Position numbers and translations under genes: made by a program
Shown here: one piece after another, positions 7,757-17,106 of the stretch
How positions within the stretch are numbered: the stretch's first letter is position 1
Layout of the letters: the number at the start of each line of letters is the position of its first letter
Notes under the pieces: model-generated
The model's database searches: none
Told to the model about the DNA's origin: nothing
Seen by the model: only the letters and a program-made list of their open reading frames with translations
From: a filamentous cyanobacterium Phorm 6
GTDB lineage: Bacteria > Cyanobacteriota > Cyanobacteriia > Cyanobacteriales > Microcoleaceae
Assembly: GCA_003003725.1 (NCBI GenBank)
Contig: PVWI01000014.1
Span: 1-41,291 of the forward strand
Reading direction: 5' to 3'
DNA length: 41,291 nucleotides

Positions 7757-9835
7757 TCAAAGTCCTGTGGGTGCTAGAGGCTCAATGTCTGGGTCAAATC
7801 CCCCGACTTGATTTGTGCGAATTATCCACAAAAATGCTCCTTGTTTTAATAAAACTTTGGCGATTTCATCTTGGGTGCGCCTCGGTAGCATTGTTCGGTA
7901 ACTAATAGCAGCTTTTATCAAGTTCGTTATACCACCGAAAAAGGTTTTTTTCAGTTCCGAATCAATCCCCGCTAATCTGGAATTTTTGCGCCAATCTGGA
8001 CGGAGAATACCGAGGGGAATTAATACTTTTTCTAAACTTTGTCCTAATGCTATTAACTGCTGAAATCTTTGAGTTTGAGCGGCGGTGGGATTAGTATTCA
8101 GCCAGTCTTGAATCTGAGGATTTGACTCAATTTCGGCAGTGATTTTTTTAATTGTAGCGTAAATTGCCTGACTTGAATCTTGGACGCAAGAAGTTGCTGG
8201 CGTGACTAAACTTGCGCCGGTGCCGTCTCCGGTGCGGTAGCGGGCCATCATGATATCGAGTTGCTCGTTTAATTCGCTTAAGGGTGACAGGATGATGCCG
8301 TCAAAATCGTAGTCGCAACACACGCAGTCTAATTTACAAATGATATCGCACACCGGGCGATCGCCCAACCAGCCGCGCTGCAAATCTCCCATATAGCTTT
8401 GCCATTTGCTCGAACCAGCAACAATTCCGTCTGGATTGTGGGCATAAACTTGTTTGTATTCTATATCAAAACGCAGTTCGCTGGTAAATCGATCGCGCAC
8501 AACTTTTGCGACTCCGAAAGCAAAATGTCCGGTGACAATTCCCAGCGGTGCAGATTCGCCTTTTTTGCCACCGATACCACCGAAACAGTGAATCACTATG
8601 CCGATATCTCCTTCTTGCCAAGGTGAGATTAAACCGTTTTTTGTAGCATCATTTGGCATTAACAATACTCTCTTTACTTGCCCTTTTTGCGCTGGTGTAT
8701 TTTGCCAGTTTTCACTGCTTAAATAAGCCAGAGATTTTTTGAGTCCGAAATGTGTTTCATCTGGGATTAATTGGGCAATTCTGCGCGGTTCGATCGCCTG
8801 CAATACAAAAATATTGTCTTCGTCTCTTTCACCGTAAATATACCAGCCATCTGGATTTAATGGCGATTGTTCGATCGAGTGATTGGTAGACCTCGCTATA
8901 CCATTTTTGTCTGGCTGTACTTGCGGAATCCGAATGATTTCAGCGACGCCATCAAATTGTTGAGATATTTTGTTGAAATGCCGGACAATAAATTTGTCGC
9001 TTTCTGGTTCTTTTCGCTGTAAAATTGAGACTAAGCCGCACAAACGTCCAATAATTTGTACTGGTTCGCGATCGATAATTAGTTCCTGCTGATCGCTCTT
9101 GGTGTGGTTGACGACAATCACGGGCCTGCGTAACATCACAGTCACGCTATCTTCGAGTCTCGTACCTGCTAGAGTTGCCAAAGGGCCGACATTCCGCCAG
9201 CCGTTCAATCTATCTGGATGGATGTTGCCAGATTTTTGACTTTTTTTAGTTTGTTTTGTGAAGTTGATATCTTGACTGACTGCGTGGACAAAAAACTGAA
9301 CTTGGCGATTCGTATTCCACTGCAAAGATGCTATTTTACCAATGAAGTTTTGATATTTTTTTGGTGCATTAATCACTTCAAAAAACACTGAACCGTAAGG
9401 CTGACGCTGTTCGTTTGAGGGCAAAATTAAGCGACCATGCCAAAGAGCGATCGGCTTATATAAATGGGCAACTTCTGATGAATCTTCGCAGATTATCTCC
9501 GGTTTAACCGCTTCTGCAATATCATTTTTTTTGCCAAAAATATTAGAAGTTAGATTGCCGTCATTTTCTAGAAATAAGGGTTCTAAAAAAATATTTTCAG
9601 GTTTGGCAAGACTACCGGTTAAATTGCCAGTATTTCCTTTAAATAGCCGTTTAAAAAAACCGTGGTTGCGAGCCAATTTATCCTGCAACCAATTCAGAAA
9701 AATCCGCATAAAAATAAAAGCTGTTAAGCCGAAAATAACTACTAAAGCTATCAGCCCCAAAGTCAAAATGAATTGCTCGAAAGATTGACTGGAAAGTAAA
9801 ATAATTGTCGGTCTGATCAAAGAATATGCTGCCAT
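7757..9835 (-). CDS. Large membrane-anchored protein of uncertain function
   Basis: This 692-residue product has two hydrophobic segments at the N-terminus (about 3-18 and 22-45), followed by a long soluble region. A middle part (about 130-280) resembles a small barrel-type domain. A conserved-looking stretch (about 410-560) includes CFGGIGGKKGE, GHFAFGVAKVVRD, YAHNPDGIVAGSSKWQSYMG and MARYRTGDGTGASLVTPATS. I recall cyanobacterial homologues annotated as predicted Abi (CAAX) proteases, but I see no EExxR-type motif, so I do not assign peptidase activity. The start is the ATG at 9833-9835; a TTG 15 codons upstream is possible. It stands alone on the minus strand. Confidence 0.75.
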   Translation of the reverse strand: MAAYSLIRPTIILLSSQSFEQFILTLGLIALVVIFGLTAFIFMRIFLNWLQDKLARNHGFFKRLFKGNTGNLTGSLAKPENIFLEPLFLENDGNLTSNIFGKKNDIAEAVKPEIICEDSSEVAHLYKPIALWHGRLILPSNEQRQPYGSVFFEVINAPKKYQNFIGKIASLQWNTNRQVQFFVHAVSQDINFTKQTKKSQKSGNIHPDRLNGWRNVGPLATLAGTRLEDSVTVMLRRPVIVVNHTKSDQQELIIDREPVQIIGRLCGLVSILQRKEPESDKFIVRHFNKISQQFDGVAEIIRIPQVQPDKNGIARSTNHSIEQSPLNPDGWYIYGERDEDNIFVLQAIEPRRIAQLIPDETHFGLKKSLAYLSSENWQNTPAQKGQVKRVLLMPNDATKNGLISPWQEGDIGIVIHCFGGIGGKKGESAPLGIVTGHFAFGVAKVVRDRFTSELRFDIEYKQVYAHNPDGIVAGSSKWQSYMGDLQRGWLGDRPVCDIICKLDCVCCDYDFDGIILSPLSELNEQLDIMMARYRTGDGTGASLVTPATSCVQDSSQAIYATIKKITAEIESNPQIQDWLNTNPTAAQTQRFQQLIALGQSLEKVLIPLGILRPDWRKNSRLAGIDSELKKTFFGGITNLIKAAISYRTMLPRRTQDEIAKVLLKQGAFLWIIRTNQVGGFDPDIEPLAPTGL

Positions 9836-10205
9836 AATAAGTAGGTAAGGGCAAAAAAAATATAATATTCCGATCGCCAATTGTAGATATTGTGTTGAAC
9901 TCTCAATGGGTAGAAAGTCTTTGGGATTTTAAAATCCCCAAAGCCAAATGCACCAACTTCCGATATCATTGCACCGATCGCCTGCATTTCATGACCTTTT
10001 CACTACCCGATAGTCGATCGCTCAAAGCCCTTGAGTAACAGATTGCCCAGAATAGCCGGGTTTCGCACAAGTGGTCAGGAACCTGGTGTTTTAAGCTAAA
10101 AAGACAGGTTACAGCCCCTAGAAGCTCCAAAAAACCCGGTTTCTTGGAGTTTTACCGCAGATGTCGGCGGATATGCCGATCGACGCTGATGAATGCAGCT
10201 TTAAC
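9836..10205. other. Intergenic region with dispersed repeat fragments
   Basis: No gene is seen in this stretch of about 370 bp. It contains CCGGGTTTCGCACAAG near 10058, an AACCCGGTTTCTTGGAG motif near 10133, and a CCGCAGATGTCGGCGGATAT motif near 10155. The last two recur in the same order at about 10770-10815, so a block of roughly 60 bp is duplicated on both sides of the DUF29 gene. Confidence 0.6.
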
Positions 10206-10661
10206 TTATTCATCAACAAAACTTACTTTCAAAGCTTCTTCGAGGGTAAAAGGCGATTCCTTGGGGAAAAAGTTTAATTTAATCCCTGTTTCATCCGCAG
10301 CTTTCTGGCAAGCTTTTTCATAACAATTATCAAACACTTGTACAATCAGAGGTTGCAAACTTGGACTATCTTCTAGCAATGCTTCAATACAGATACGCTG
10401 TTCTGCGATGGTACTCCCCCAACTTTGGCTACGTTTTTCTGGCTGATATTCCCATTTGAGTAAGTGCATCAAAAGCACAATTAAACGATTTTTCAATTCT
10501 CGTTTTTCACTTCTGCCCATACTTTCGATTTCTTCAACTAAATTCGGAACATCTATCTGATTAAATTTGCCATTTTTCAATTTATGAGCAGTAGCTTCTA
10601 TCCACAAACAAAAGTCTTGTTCGTAGAGATTGTCTTCTGTTGTAATAGATTGGCTAATCAT
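10206..10661 (-). CDS. DUF29 family protein
   Basis: This 151-residue soluble helical protein shows the DUF29 pattern: YEQDFCLWIEATAHKLKNG near the N-terminus, VEEIESMGRSEKRELKNRL in the middle and LLMHLLKWEYQP after it. DUF29 proteins are numerous in filamentous cyanobacteria, often in many paralogues; their function is not established. I start at the ATG at 10659-10661 because AAAGGA lies at good spacing upstream on the minus strand, whereas the ATG seven codons further upstream would overlap that site. Near-identical repeat blocks lie on both sides, which suggests the gene sits in a mobile or recombinogenic segment (inference). Confidence 0.85.
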   Translation of the reverse strand: MISQSITTEDNLYEQDFCLWIEATAHKLKNGKFNQIDVPNLVEEIESMGRSEKRELKNRLIVLLMHLLKWEYQPEKRSQSWGSTIAEQRICIEALLEDSPSLQPLIVQVFDNCYEKACQKAADETGIKLNFFPKESPFTLEEALKVSFVDE

Positions 10662-10835
10662 AACTAATTTCCTTTCAATCATCCTTTGTTTAAAGCCAGC
10701 AATCGTGTGAGTGTTCAGAAACCGGGTTTGGGTAAAAATAATTCGTTACAGGTTGTAGAAGCTGTAACAAACCCGGTTTCTTGGAGTTTTAACCGCAGAT
10801 GTCGGCGGATATACGCTGATGGACGCAGATGAATG

Positions 10836-10882
10836 CAACAGTCAACAGTCAACTGTCAACTGTCAACTGTCAACTGTCAACA
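10836..10882. repeat. Heptamer tandem array (TCAACTG/TCAACAG)
   Basis: Six to seven heptamer units lie between DUF29 and acnB, mixing TCAACAG and TCAACTG. CAACAGT is the unit I know as cyanobacterial STRR3. The array ends just before the hairpin that follows acnB. Confidence 0.85.
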
Positions 10883-10907
10883 TCATTCCGGTGTAACCGG
10901 AAATGAT
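10882..10907 (-). terminator. Hairpin after acnB
   Basis: Directly downstream of the acnB stop, the minus strand reads ATCATTTCCGG, a short loop, then CCGGAATGAT. This is a stem of about 10 bp with one bulged T. There is no T-run after it, so intrinsic termination is uncertain. Confidence 0.4.
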
Positions 10908-10908
10908 A

Positions 10909-13524
10909 TTACTTACTCAACACGCCTTCGGGAATTCCCAAAATATCCTCAATCCGAGGCATATCTTCCAACGCAATCACTCGCCCTTCATCCTCGAAAC
11001 CAGCAATTTGATCGAAGTTTAAATATCGATACAAATCGTCAGCAAAAGGATTAATCTTTTTCTCGACAATCTCCATGTATTCTTGGACTGTGGGAATTCG
11101 ACCCAACAGCGAACAAACTGCGGCTAATTCGGCTGAACCGAGATAAACTTGCGCGTCTTTGCCCATGCGGTTGTTGAAGTTTCGAGTAGAAGTTGAAAAC
11201 ACAGTTGTTGCATCTTTGACTCGTGCTTGATTTCCCATACAAAGACTGCAACCAGGCATTTCTGTACGAGCTCCAGCGGCTCCAAAAATGCTGTAATAAC
11301 CTTCTTCTTTGAGTTGCTGTTCATCCATCCGAGTTGGCGGACAAATCCACAGGCGGGCTTTCACTTCCCCTGCACCTTCCAACACTTTCGCAGTGGCGCG
11401 GTAGTGACCAATATTTGTCATGCAAGAACCGACAAATACTTCGTCAACCCGATCGCCTGCAACCTCACTTAACAACTTAACATTATCCGGGTCATTCGGT
11501 GCAGCCACGATCGGCTCTTTAATCTCATTCAAATCAATCTCAAGGATTTCCACATACTCCGCATCAGCATCAGCCTCCAGCAACACCGGATTTGCCAGCC
11601 ATTCCTCCATCTTCGCCACCCGGCGCATCATTGTCCGCGCATCTGCATAGCCCCGCGCCATCATATTTTTCAGCAGCGCCACATTAGAGCGAATGTACTC
11701 AGAAACAGTTTCCACACTGAGTTTAATTGTACAACCAGCACAAGAACGCTCGGCCGTCGCATCAGTCAATTCAAAAGCTTGCTCGACTTTCAAATCTGGC
11801 AAACCTTCAATCTCCATAATCCGCCCAGAAAAGACATTTTTCTTGTTCTGTTTTTCGACAGTTAACAAACCTTTTTGAATTGCCACATAGGGAATTGCAT
11901 TTACAATATCCCGCAGGGTTACTCCCGGCTGCAATTCACCTTTAAACCGCACTAAAATTGATTCCGGCATATCCAAAGGCATGACACCCAAAGCAGCAGC
12001 AAATGCTACTAATCCCGAACCCGCCGGAAAGGAAATTCCCAAGGGAAAACGAGTGTGAGAATCGCCACCAGTTCCTACTGTATCTGGCAATAACATCCGG
12101 TTTAGCCAAGAGTGAATAATGCCGTCTCCCGGACGCAAAGCTACTCCGCCCCGTTGAGCCATGAAATCTGGCAATTCATGGTGAGTTTTAACATCAACTG
12201 GTTTGGGATAGGCGGCGGTATGACAAAAACTTTGGATTACCAAATCGGCGCTAAATCCTAAACAAGCTAGTTCTTTTAATTCGTCCCGCGTCATGGGGCC
12301 GGTAGTATCTTGGGAACCAACTGTAGTCATGACTGGTTCGCAGGATGTACCGGGACGAACCCCAACTAAACCGCAAGCTTTTCCGACCATTTTCTGCGCC
12401 AAAGTAAAGCCTTTGTGGGTATCGACTGGGATTGTAGGACGGGTAAAAATAGTGCTGATTTCTAGTCCTAAAGCTTCGCGGGTTTTGTCAGTTAAAGTGC
12501 GTCCAATTAATAGGGGAATTCGACCGCCGGCGCGAACTTCGTCTAATATTGTGTCTGGTTTAAGGGTAAATGTGGAGATGATTTCTCCGGCTTCGTTGGT
12601 GATTTCGCCTTTGTAGGGATGGATGGTGATTACCATGCCTGTTTCCATTTTGGCGACATCGCATTCGATCGGCAATGCACCCGAATCCTCAGCCGTATTG
12701 AAGAAAATTGGGGCGATCGCACTTCCTAGAATATAACCGCCGTTGCGCTTGTTCGGCACAAACGGAATATCATTGCCAATGTGCCACAGCACGGAATTAA
12801 TCGCCGATTTCCGCGACGAACCGGTGCCGACAACATCGCCGACATAGGCTACGGGATGACCTTTTTGTTTCAATTCGGCAATGGTTTGCAGAGCATCGGG
12901 CATTTTGCTTTCCAGCATCGCCAAAGCGTGCAGGGGAATGTCCGGGCGCGTGGTAGCCTGGGGGGCCGGCGACAAATCGTCGGTATTCGTCTCTCCCGGC
13001 ACTTTAAACACCGTTACAGTGATGGCATCAGCTAGTTGCGGGCGACTCGTAAACCACTCGGCATTCACCCAAGAGTCGATGACTTGTTTGGCGTAGGGAT
13101 TGACATCGGACAATTCCAGAACATCGTGGAATGCGTCGAATACTAACAGGGTTTTGCTGAGGGCGCGGGCGGCGGTGGCGGGAATTGCAATTTCGGCTGT
13201 TGGATTGAGCAAATCGATTAGGGAGTGGACGTTGTAGCCGCCCATCATTGTCCCTAGCAGGTAGACTGCCCATTTGGGAGTGATTAGGGGACTGTGGATT
13301 TCTCCTTTGGCGATGCTGGTCAAAAATCCTGCTTTGACGTAGGCTGCTTGGTCTACTCCTGGTGGTACGCGATCGCGCAATAATTCAACTAGGGTTTCTT
13401 CTTCGCCGGCTGGGGGATTTTTCAGCAATTGGCAAAGTTCGGAGGTTTGCTGAGCATCTAGGGGCAGTGGGGGAATTCCCAAGGCGGCCCGTGAGGCTGC
13501 GTGTTGGCGGTAAGATTCAAGCAT
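10909..13524 (-). CDS. acnB: Aconitate hydratase B / 2-methylisocitrate dehydratase
   Basis: AcnB interconverts citrate and isocitrate in the cytoplasmic TCA cycle using a [4Fe-4S] cluster. The 871-residue length is close to that of other AcnB proteins (about 865). The N-terminus [20 protein letters not shown] matches the HEAT-like AcnB domain. The swivel domain contains [13 protein letters not shown], and the catalytic part contains GGDSHTRFP. Cluster cysteines are visible in [12 protein letters not shown] and [10 protein letters not shown]. The TAA stop lies just past the 10882-10907 hairpin. It is a single gene with repeat-rich gaps on both sides. In cyanobacteria the enzyme feeds 2-oxoglutarate formation for nitrogen assimilation (general knowledge). 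Identification is secure. Confidence 0.98.
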   Translation of the reverse strand: MLESYRQHAASRAALGIPPLPLDAQQTSELCQLLKNPPAGEEETLVELLRDRVPPGVDQAAYVKAGFLTSIAKGEIHSPLITPKWAVYLLGTMMGGYNVHSLIDLLNPTAEIAIPATAARALSKTLLVFDAFHDVLELSDVNPYAKQVIDSWVNAEWFTSRPQLADAITVTVFKVPGETNTDDLSPAPQATTRPDIPLHALAMLESKMPDALQTIAELKQKGHPVAYVGDVVGTGSSRKSAINSVLWHIGNDIPFVPNKRNGGYILGSAIAPIFFNTAEDSGALPIECDVAKMETGMVITIHPYKGEITNEAGEIISTFTLKPDTILDEVRAGGRIPLLIGRTLTDKTREALGLEISTIFTRPTIPVDTHKGFTLAQKMVGKACGLVGVRPGTSCEPVMTTVGSQDTTGPMTRDELKELACLGFSADLVIQSFCHTAAYPKPVDVKTHHELPDFMAQRGGVALRPGDGIIHSWLNRMLLPDTVGTGGDSHTRFPLGISFPAGSGLVAFAAALGVMPLDMPESILVRFKGELQPGVTLRDIVNAIPYVAIQKGLLTVEKQNKKNVFSGRIMEIEGLPDLKVEQAFELTDATAERSCAGCTIKLSVETVSEYIRSNVALLKNMMARGYADARTMMRRVAKMEEWLANPVLLEADADAEYVEILEIDLNEIKEPIVAAPNDPDNVKLLSEVAGDRVDEVFVGSCMTNIGHYRATAKVLEGAGEVKARLWICPPTRMDEQQLKEEGYYSIFGAAGARTEMPGCSLCMGNQARVKDATTVFSTSTRNFNNRMGKDAQVYLGSAELAAVCSLLGRIPTVQEYMEIVEKKINPFADDLYRYLNFDQIAGFEDEGRVIALEDMPRIEDILGIPEGVLSK

Positions 13525-13793
13525 TTCTGGTGTCTCCTCGGATAGTGTTCGATCGTTGTTTGCTGATCAGTGTACCTTTCAGATTAGGGGTTGTGTACCG
13601 ACATCCGACAAAGTTACTGCTCCGATCAGAACTCAACGCAACTTCAGAAACAGTAGATTTGTATACCAAAGACGGATATGCTTTGAGCAACAAACGCTCG
13701 AACCTGTCAGTTTTGCGGCGTTGTGTTGCATTGTTTTGGTTGAAATTAGTCTGATACGAAGGTAATATCGATCGTCCTCTGCATCTGAAATCT

Positions 13794-13868
13794 TAACAGT
13801 TGACAGTTGACAGTTGACAGTTGAGTGCGAAGTTTTTAGGCAGGGGATTTAAGCCCCTGCCTAAAAAC
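13794..13868. repeat. Palindrome plus heptamer cassette, copy 2
   Basis: This is the reverse orientation of copy 1: a heptamer array (TTGACAG units, 13794-13825), linker GAGTGCGAAG (13823-13832), then the palindrome 13832-13868. The linker is the exact reverse complement of that at 38-47. Confidence 0.85.
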
Positions 13869-13986
13869 AATCCACCTAAAGGTGGGAGCTTAAATCCCCT
13901 GTGATGCAGGTTAGTCATAGCAAAAGGAAGACCTCAATTTAAATGCGCAACAGCTTAGGATTGCAAATTAAATAATTTACACAAGT

Positions 13987-14022
13987 TTGTGGGATGGGCG
14001 GGAGAGCCCGTCCATCCCACAA
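13987..14022. repeat. Hairpin repeat
   Basis: The arms TTGTGGGATGGGCGGG-like and CCCGTCCATCCCACAA form a stem of about 16 bp around GAGAG. It lies inside the acnB-DUF4912 gap and is not followed by a T-run on either strand. Confidence 0.7.
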
Positions 14023-14159
14023 GAATCATCAAATTGTAAGTTATTTAATTCTCATTCCTTACAACCGGAAACGATATCAGTGAGGTCGCTTTCTTCAATT
14101 CTCAAATCTAAAATTTAAAATTTAAAATCGATTTACTAGACCTCCTGCAAAAATAGCTA

Positions 14160-14225
14160 GGAACAGGCAAGATGCCCGTTCCACAGAAAAAATTATTTTT
14201 TTGGAACAGGCAAGATGCCCGTTCC
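14160..14225. repeat. Duplicated 23-bp inverted repeat
   Basis: Two identical copies (14160-14182 and 14203-14225) of an imperfect palindrome beginning GGAACAGGCAAGATGCCCGT lie 43 bp apart. A related sequence (AACAGGCATCTTGCCTGTTC) occurs near 27820. Confidence 0.75.
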
Positions 14226-14302
14226 AAAATTTGATTAAAATGACTTTTGCAAGAGATTTACTCAAGCCCATAGCTGATGTCTAAATACAAAAAACTAAAT
14301 AC

Positions 14303-14336
14303 AAAAAACACCGCTCCTCAAAACAGGAGAACGGTG
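14303..14336 (-). terminator. Intrinsic terminator for the DUF4912 gene
   Basis: On the minus strand CACCG and CTCCT pair with AGGAG and CGGTG in a stem-loop, followed by six T residues (14308-14303). It lies 133 bp downstream of the DUF4912 stop and has the right orientation. Confidence 0.7.
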
Positions 14337-14468
14337 CATAGGGGGTGTTATGGGTTGTTGTCTGGAACTAACCCTAACAAATCATCAGATGTGCAGGTTA
14401 GGCCTTGTGATGGTTCAAAAATTGGCACAAACCCCGGGGATCGCACCCGGTTCGATCGACCATTCTTA

Positions 14469-15923
14469 CTAACCTAACCATTCAACAACAGCATCTTCCT
14501 TAGTATTAGTGCGACGTTCAGGGGTTTCGCGCTCGAATTTCATGTGGACGGCGCGGTTTTGTTCGCCATCTGCGGCTACTGCAAAAATCGGATAGTCAAT
14601 CAAGCCATCTTGGAAAGACATCTGGAAGCGGAAAGTGCCATCAGCATTGAGTTTGATTGGCTGTCCACCAATGTAAACGGTAGCGTCTGGTTCGGTAGCA
14701 CCGTAGACGATCAATTCGGCATCAGCAACCAACCAGAACTGACGAGGGCGCATCGGGGTGGCGAAGCCAACTCCCGACATACCAACACCGGACATACCGG
14801 CACCGGACATGGTGAGACCGGACATCCCGACTCCGGACATGGTGAGACCGGACATACCGACTCCGGACATGGTGAGACCGGACATTCCGACTCCGGACGT
14901 CGTGAGGCCGGACATTCCGACTCCGGACGTCGTGAGACCGGACATCCCGACTCCGGACGTCGTGAGGCCGGACATTCCGACACCGGACATGGTGAGGCCG
15001 GACATGGCGGGTGCGGCCCACATTCCGACGCCAGAGGGGAAGACGTAGGAACTGACAGCTTGTTCGTGGATGCCGACTTGCTGGATGGAACCTGCAACGT
15101 GCTGCATTGATCCGAAGACAGAACCCGCTACGCGCAAAGCTTCGGCTGATTCTGCCATACCGAAGATTTGTTCGTAAATGGCGTTACCGTTGCTGTAGGT
15201 GGCGGCTGCTGTTGCTGCTGCAATTTTCTTGGCCGGGGGAACCAGTTCGGCGAAGGTTTGACCGCGCAAGTCTTCTTCCCAGTCGAGGGTGATGAATTGG
15301 TCTTCGATCCAGTCGCTGGGGTAGACGGGGGGAACGCGAACTTGGGCCGATCGCGCTAATACCAACCAACGGCCATCTGCACAGCGGTAGCCGATGTCGA
15401 TCGCATAATCTCGATCGCTCACGGGGATTGGTACATACCATTCCCGCGCCAGTTCGTCACAGGGATATTCTTGAATGCTGTGGGGACTTTGAATTTCGAG
15501 ATTAACATCTGTAACGTCGTAAATTCGCAGGGCGAGTTGCTGTCCACCTTGGCGGCGCATTTCTTGTTTGCGATCGTTAGAAATATCCCAGTAGGTGTAA
15601 GCCCATTCTGGATCGCGCGGCATTAAAACCACGCGACTTTCGCCATAACCATTGGGCAAATCTGCTAAACCTTCATCGACAGAAGATAGAGAACCACCTG
15701 TTTGATCTTCTTGACCTAGTTCAAATTTTGCTGCTTCCACTGCTTCTTGCGCCTCTAGTGTACGAGATGGGGTGTATGAAAATTTGGTACGCTGAATTTC
15801 TTGAATTGATGCCAGAAGTTGCGATTTCCGCATCCGGCTATAGCGAGAGACTCCACATTCGCTAGCAACTCTGCGGAGTTGTCGCAAAGTCATCTCTTCT
15901 AATGGTGGGCGTTCTTTTGCCAT
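14469..15923 (-). CDS. DUF4912 protein with decapeptide repeat
   Basis: The 484-residue product has an N-terminal helical Rho-N/SAP-like segment (about 8-45, MTLRQLRRVASECGVSRYSR), a DUF4912 domain (about 94-200, with YGESRVVLMPRDPEWAYTYW) and an Ala-rich segment. Then comes a low-complexity run of ten-residue repeats, (T/M)(T/M)SGVGMSGL (about 307-386), and a C-terminal beta-rich domain (393-465, with TEPDATVYIGGQ). I start at the ATG at 15921-15923, preceded by GAGGAG at good spacing, and not at an upstream ATG that lacks it. No signal peptide is visible. The N-terminus suggests nucleic-acid or protein contacts (inference). A terminator lies downstream. Confidence 0.88.
   Translation of the reverse strand: MAKERPPLEEMTLRQLRRVASECGVSRYSRMRKSQLLASIQEIQRTKFSYTPSRTLEAQEAVEAAKFELGQEDQTGGSLSSVDEGLADLPNGYGESRVVLMPRDPEWAYTYWDISNDRKQEMRRQGGQQLALRIYDVTDVNLEIQSPHSIQEYPCDELAREWYVPIPVSDRDYAIDIGYRCADGRWLVLARSAQVRVPPVYPSDWIEDQFITLDWEEDLRGQTFAELVPPAKKIAAATAAATYSNGNAIYEQIFGMAESAEALRVAGSVFGSMQHVAGSIQQVGIHEQAVSSYVFPSGVGMWAAPAMSGLTMSGVGMSGLTTSGVGMSGLTTSGVGMSGLTTSGVGMSGLTMSGVGMSGLTMSGVGMSGLTMSGAGMSGVGMSGVGFATPMRPRQFWLVADAELIVYGATEPDATVYIGGQPIKLNADGTFRFQMSFQDGLIDYPIFAVAADGEQNRAVHMKFERETPERRTNTKEDAVVEWLG
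14766..15005 (-). repeat. 30-bp coding minisatellite in the DUF4912 gene
   Basis: Roughly eight 30-bp units encode SGVGMSGLT(T/M) decapeptides. Units differ mainly in the ACC/ATG-type codon giving Thr or Met. Because units are near-identical and a multiple of three, slippage changes length without shifting frame. Confidence 0.9.
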
Positions 15924-16684
15924 GAGTTTGTTCTCCTCTAATTGGGGATGGCGGGTTAGATTTTTCGGTTCAACACAAATGTGTTGACTTTTTGAGTTAG
16001 AAACTCTTTTAAATGCAAATATTATCGAGCTTCCGAATCTCTCCAACCTTTGAAGCCTTGCTGGTTTTTAGCTTGTCTTGTCCCCAATTGCGATCGGGGT
16101 TTGTGACTTTTTGGCTTCTGCGCGCACCGTTCGATCTAAATAAAACTTCATTTCTCGATTCTTGAATTAACAAGATCGATTTTGTTAGTGCGATCGGTGC
16201 TGCTAGCAACGCTGTGCTCGCAGCACACGCGCTATTCGATTTCCAAAGCTGCTCAATTAATCAAAGCTTTTCTTTGGGATCGCTTTGTGATGATTTAATA
16301 TTGCAGACAAGTTGCTGTCTGGTCAAGGGGTCTTTTGCCTCAATCGTGGGTACTTATACGCATTTTCGTGTGTTTGGGGATCAATATGTCAAAATTCCCT
16401 GACAATAGAATGCTTGTGGGGATCTGTCGCGAACAATAAGTCATCAAATTTTGACATCTTGTTCCCAGGGGGCGATTCCCTTTGGGATAGTTCCGCTTCA
16501 CGGGTTTGTTGATGAGTCTGGGAGTAGCTGTAGCTGTAGGGTGCGTCGCCATTCACAATCCCTTGCATAAAAATCGACTTTTGGAGTAGCGACGCACCAG
16601 TGCCATAGCCGCCGAGTATAAACAAACCCAAAAATTATGTTGTAGCAAGACTTCAGAGAAATGGCATAGCTTGATATTTCTGAT
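15924..16684. other. Intergenic region upstream of the DUF4912 gene (761 bp)
   Basis: No convincing gene is seen. It should contain the DUF4912 promoter. A GGTGCGTCGC/GCGACGCACC inverted repeat (16540-16549 and 16589-16598) encloses a 39-bp loop. AAATTTTGACATCTTGTTCC (about 16446) partly repeats TCAAAATTCCCTGAC (about 16389) in opposite sense. An 80-codon minus-strand frame at 16389-16631 lacks family features. Confidence 0.5.
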
Positions 16685-16975
16685 TCATTCGGGAGTATCT
16701 AGCTTATCAAACAGTTGATTAAAAAAATCTTCCGCTTTTTGCCCTTGGCCTCGATTCATTTGTTCCAAACCAAGTTTAATTCCCTTTAAAGTCTCCAATA
16801 ACTCCACCGCATCTAAAAGTTTCTGATAGGATTCAGCATCCTGAACAACTAACTCTGCTTTCCCGTTGACAGTTAGAACTAAAGGATGTTTGGTTTGCTT
16901 GAGGCGCTGCACAAACTCAGTCGTATTACGTTTGAAATCGGTGAGAGAATGTATGTCTCTTGAAAAGTTTATCAT
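16685..16975 (-). CDS. Phd/YefM-family antitoxin (orphan)
   Basis: This 96-residue protein fits type II antitoxins of the Phd/YefM class. The N-terminus (DIHSLTDFKRNTTEFVQRLK, then PLVLTVNGKAELVVQDAESY) is the DNA-binding, dimerising fold. The C-terminal helices (from about residue 52) would wrap a RelE/ParE-type toxin. No toxin gene lies downstream on the same strand (761 bp of intergenic sequence follows), so it appears to be an orphan. The start is the ATG at 16973-16975. A long inverted repeat at 16981-17011 immediately upstream looks like an autoregulatory operator. It is divergent from the Uma2 gene. Confidence 0.85.
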   Translation of the reverse strand: MINFSRDIHSLTDFKRNTTEFVQRLKQTKHPLVLTVNGKAELVVQDAESYQKLLDAVELLETLKGIKLGLEQMNRGQGQKAEDFFNQLFDKLDTPE

Positions 16976-16980
16976 AATAA

Positions 16981-17011
16981 TGACATTAAATTAGCATCTA
17001 ATTAAATGTCA
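16981..17011. promoter_or_regulatory. Candidate antitoxin operator (inverted repeat)
   Basis: The arms TGACATTAAATTAG and CTAATTAAATGTCA are complementary at 13 of 14 positions around CAT. The element lies 5 bp upstream of the antitoxin start codon. Phd/YefM antitoxins bind palindromes at their own promoters, so this is the obvious binding site. Confidence 0.55.
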
Positions 17012-17042
17012 CATGGTATTTGCGGAGTTTGTCAATCAAATT

Positions 17043-17071
17043 TTGATAGTAAAAAGAGACTGTGACATAAT
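17043..17071 (+). promoter_or_regulatory. Candidate sigma-70 promoter for the Uma2 gene
   Basis: TTGATA (17043-17048) and CATAAT (17066-17071) are separated by 17 bp. The -10 lies 35 bp before the ATG at 17107. No experimental support. Confidence 0.45.
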
Positions 17072-17106
17072 AGAATAGGTAATAGCCGATCGCGAGGCCG
17101 CACAGT

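Larger units (their letters stand above)
13525..14468. other. Repeat-rich intergenic region (944 bp)
   Basis: I see no convincing gene here. It contains the acnB promoter region (13525-13790), a palindrome-heptamer cassette (13794-13868), a GTGGGATGGGC hairpin (13987-14022), two copies of GGAACAGGCAAGATGCCCGT (14160 and 14203) and a terminator (14303-14336). Open frames in this stretch show no protein-like composition. Confidence 0.6.

Noticed and set aside
14430-14462. GGTTCGATC resembling a tRNA T-loop
   Set aside because: No acceptor, D or anticodon arms can be built from the surrounding bases.
14544-15110. 188-codon plus-strand frame of His-Thr-Gly repeats
   Set aside because: It is the antisense shadow of the DUF4912 decapeptide repeat; low complexity and no start signal.
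16389-16631. 80-codon minus-strand frame as a gene
   Set aside because: Low-complexity SYSYSQ content, no ribosome-binding site and no recognised family.
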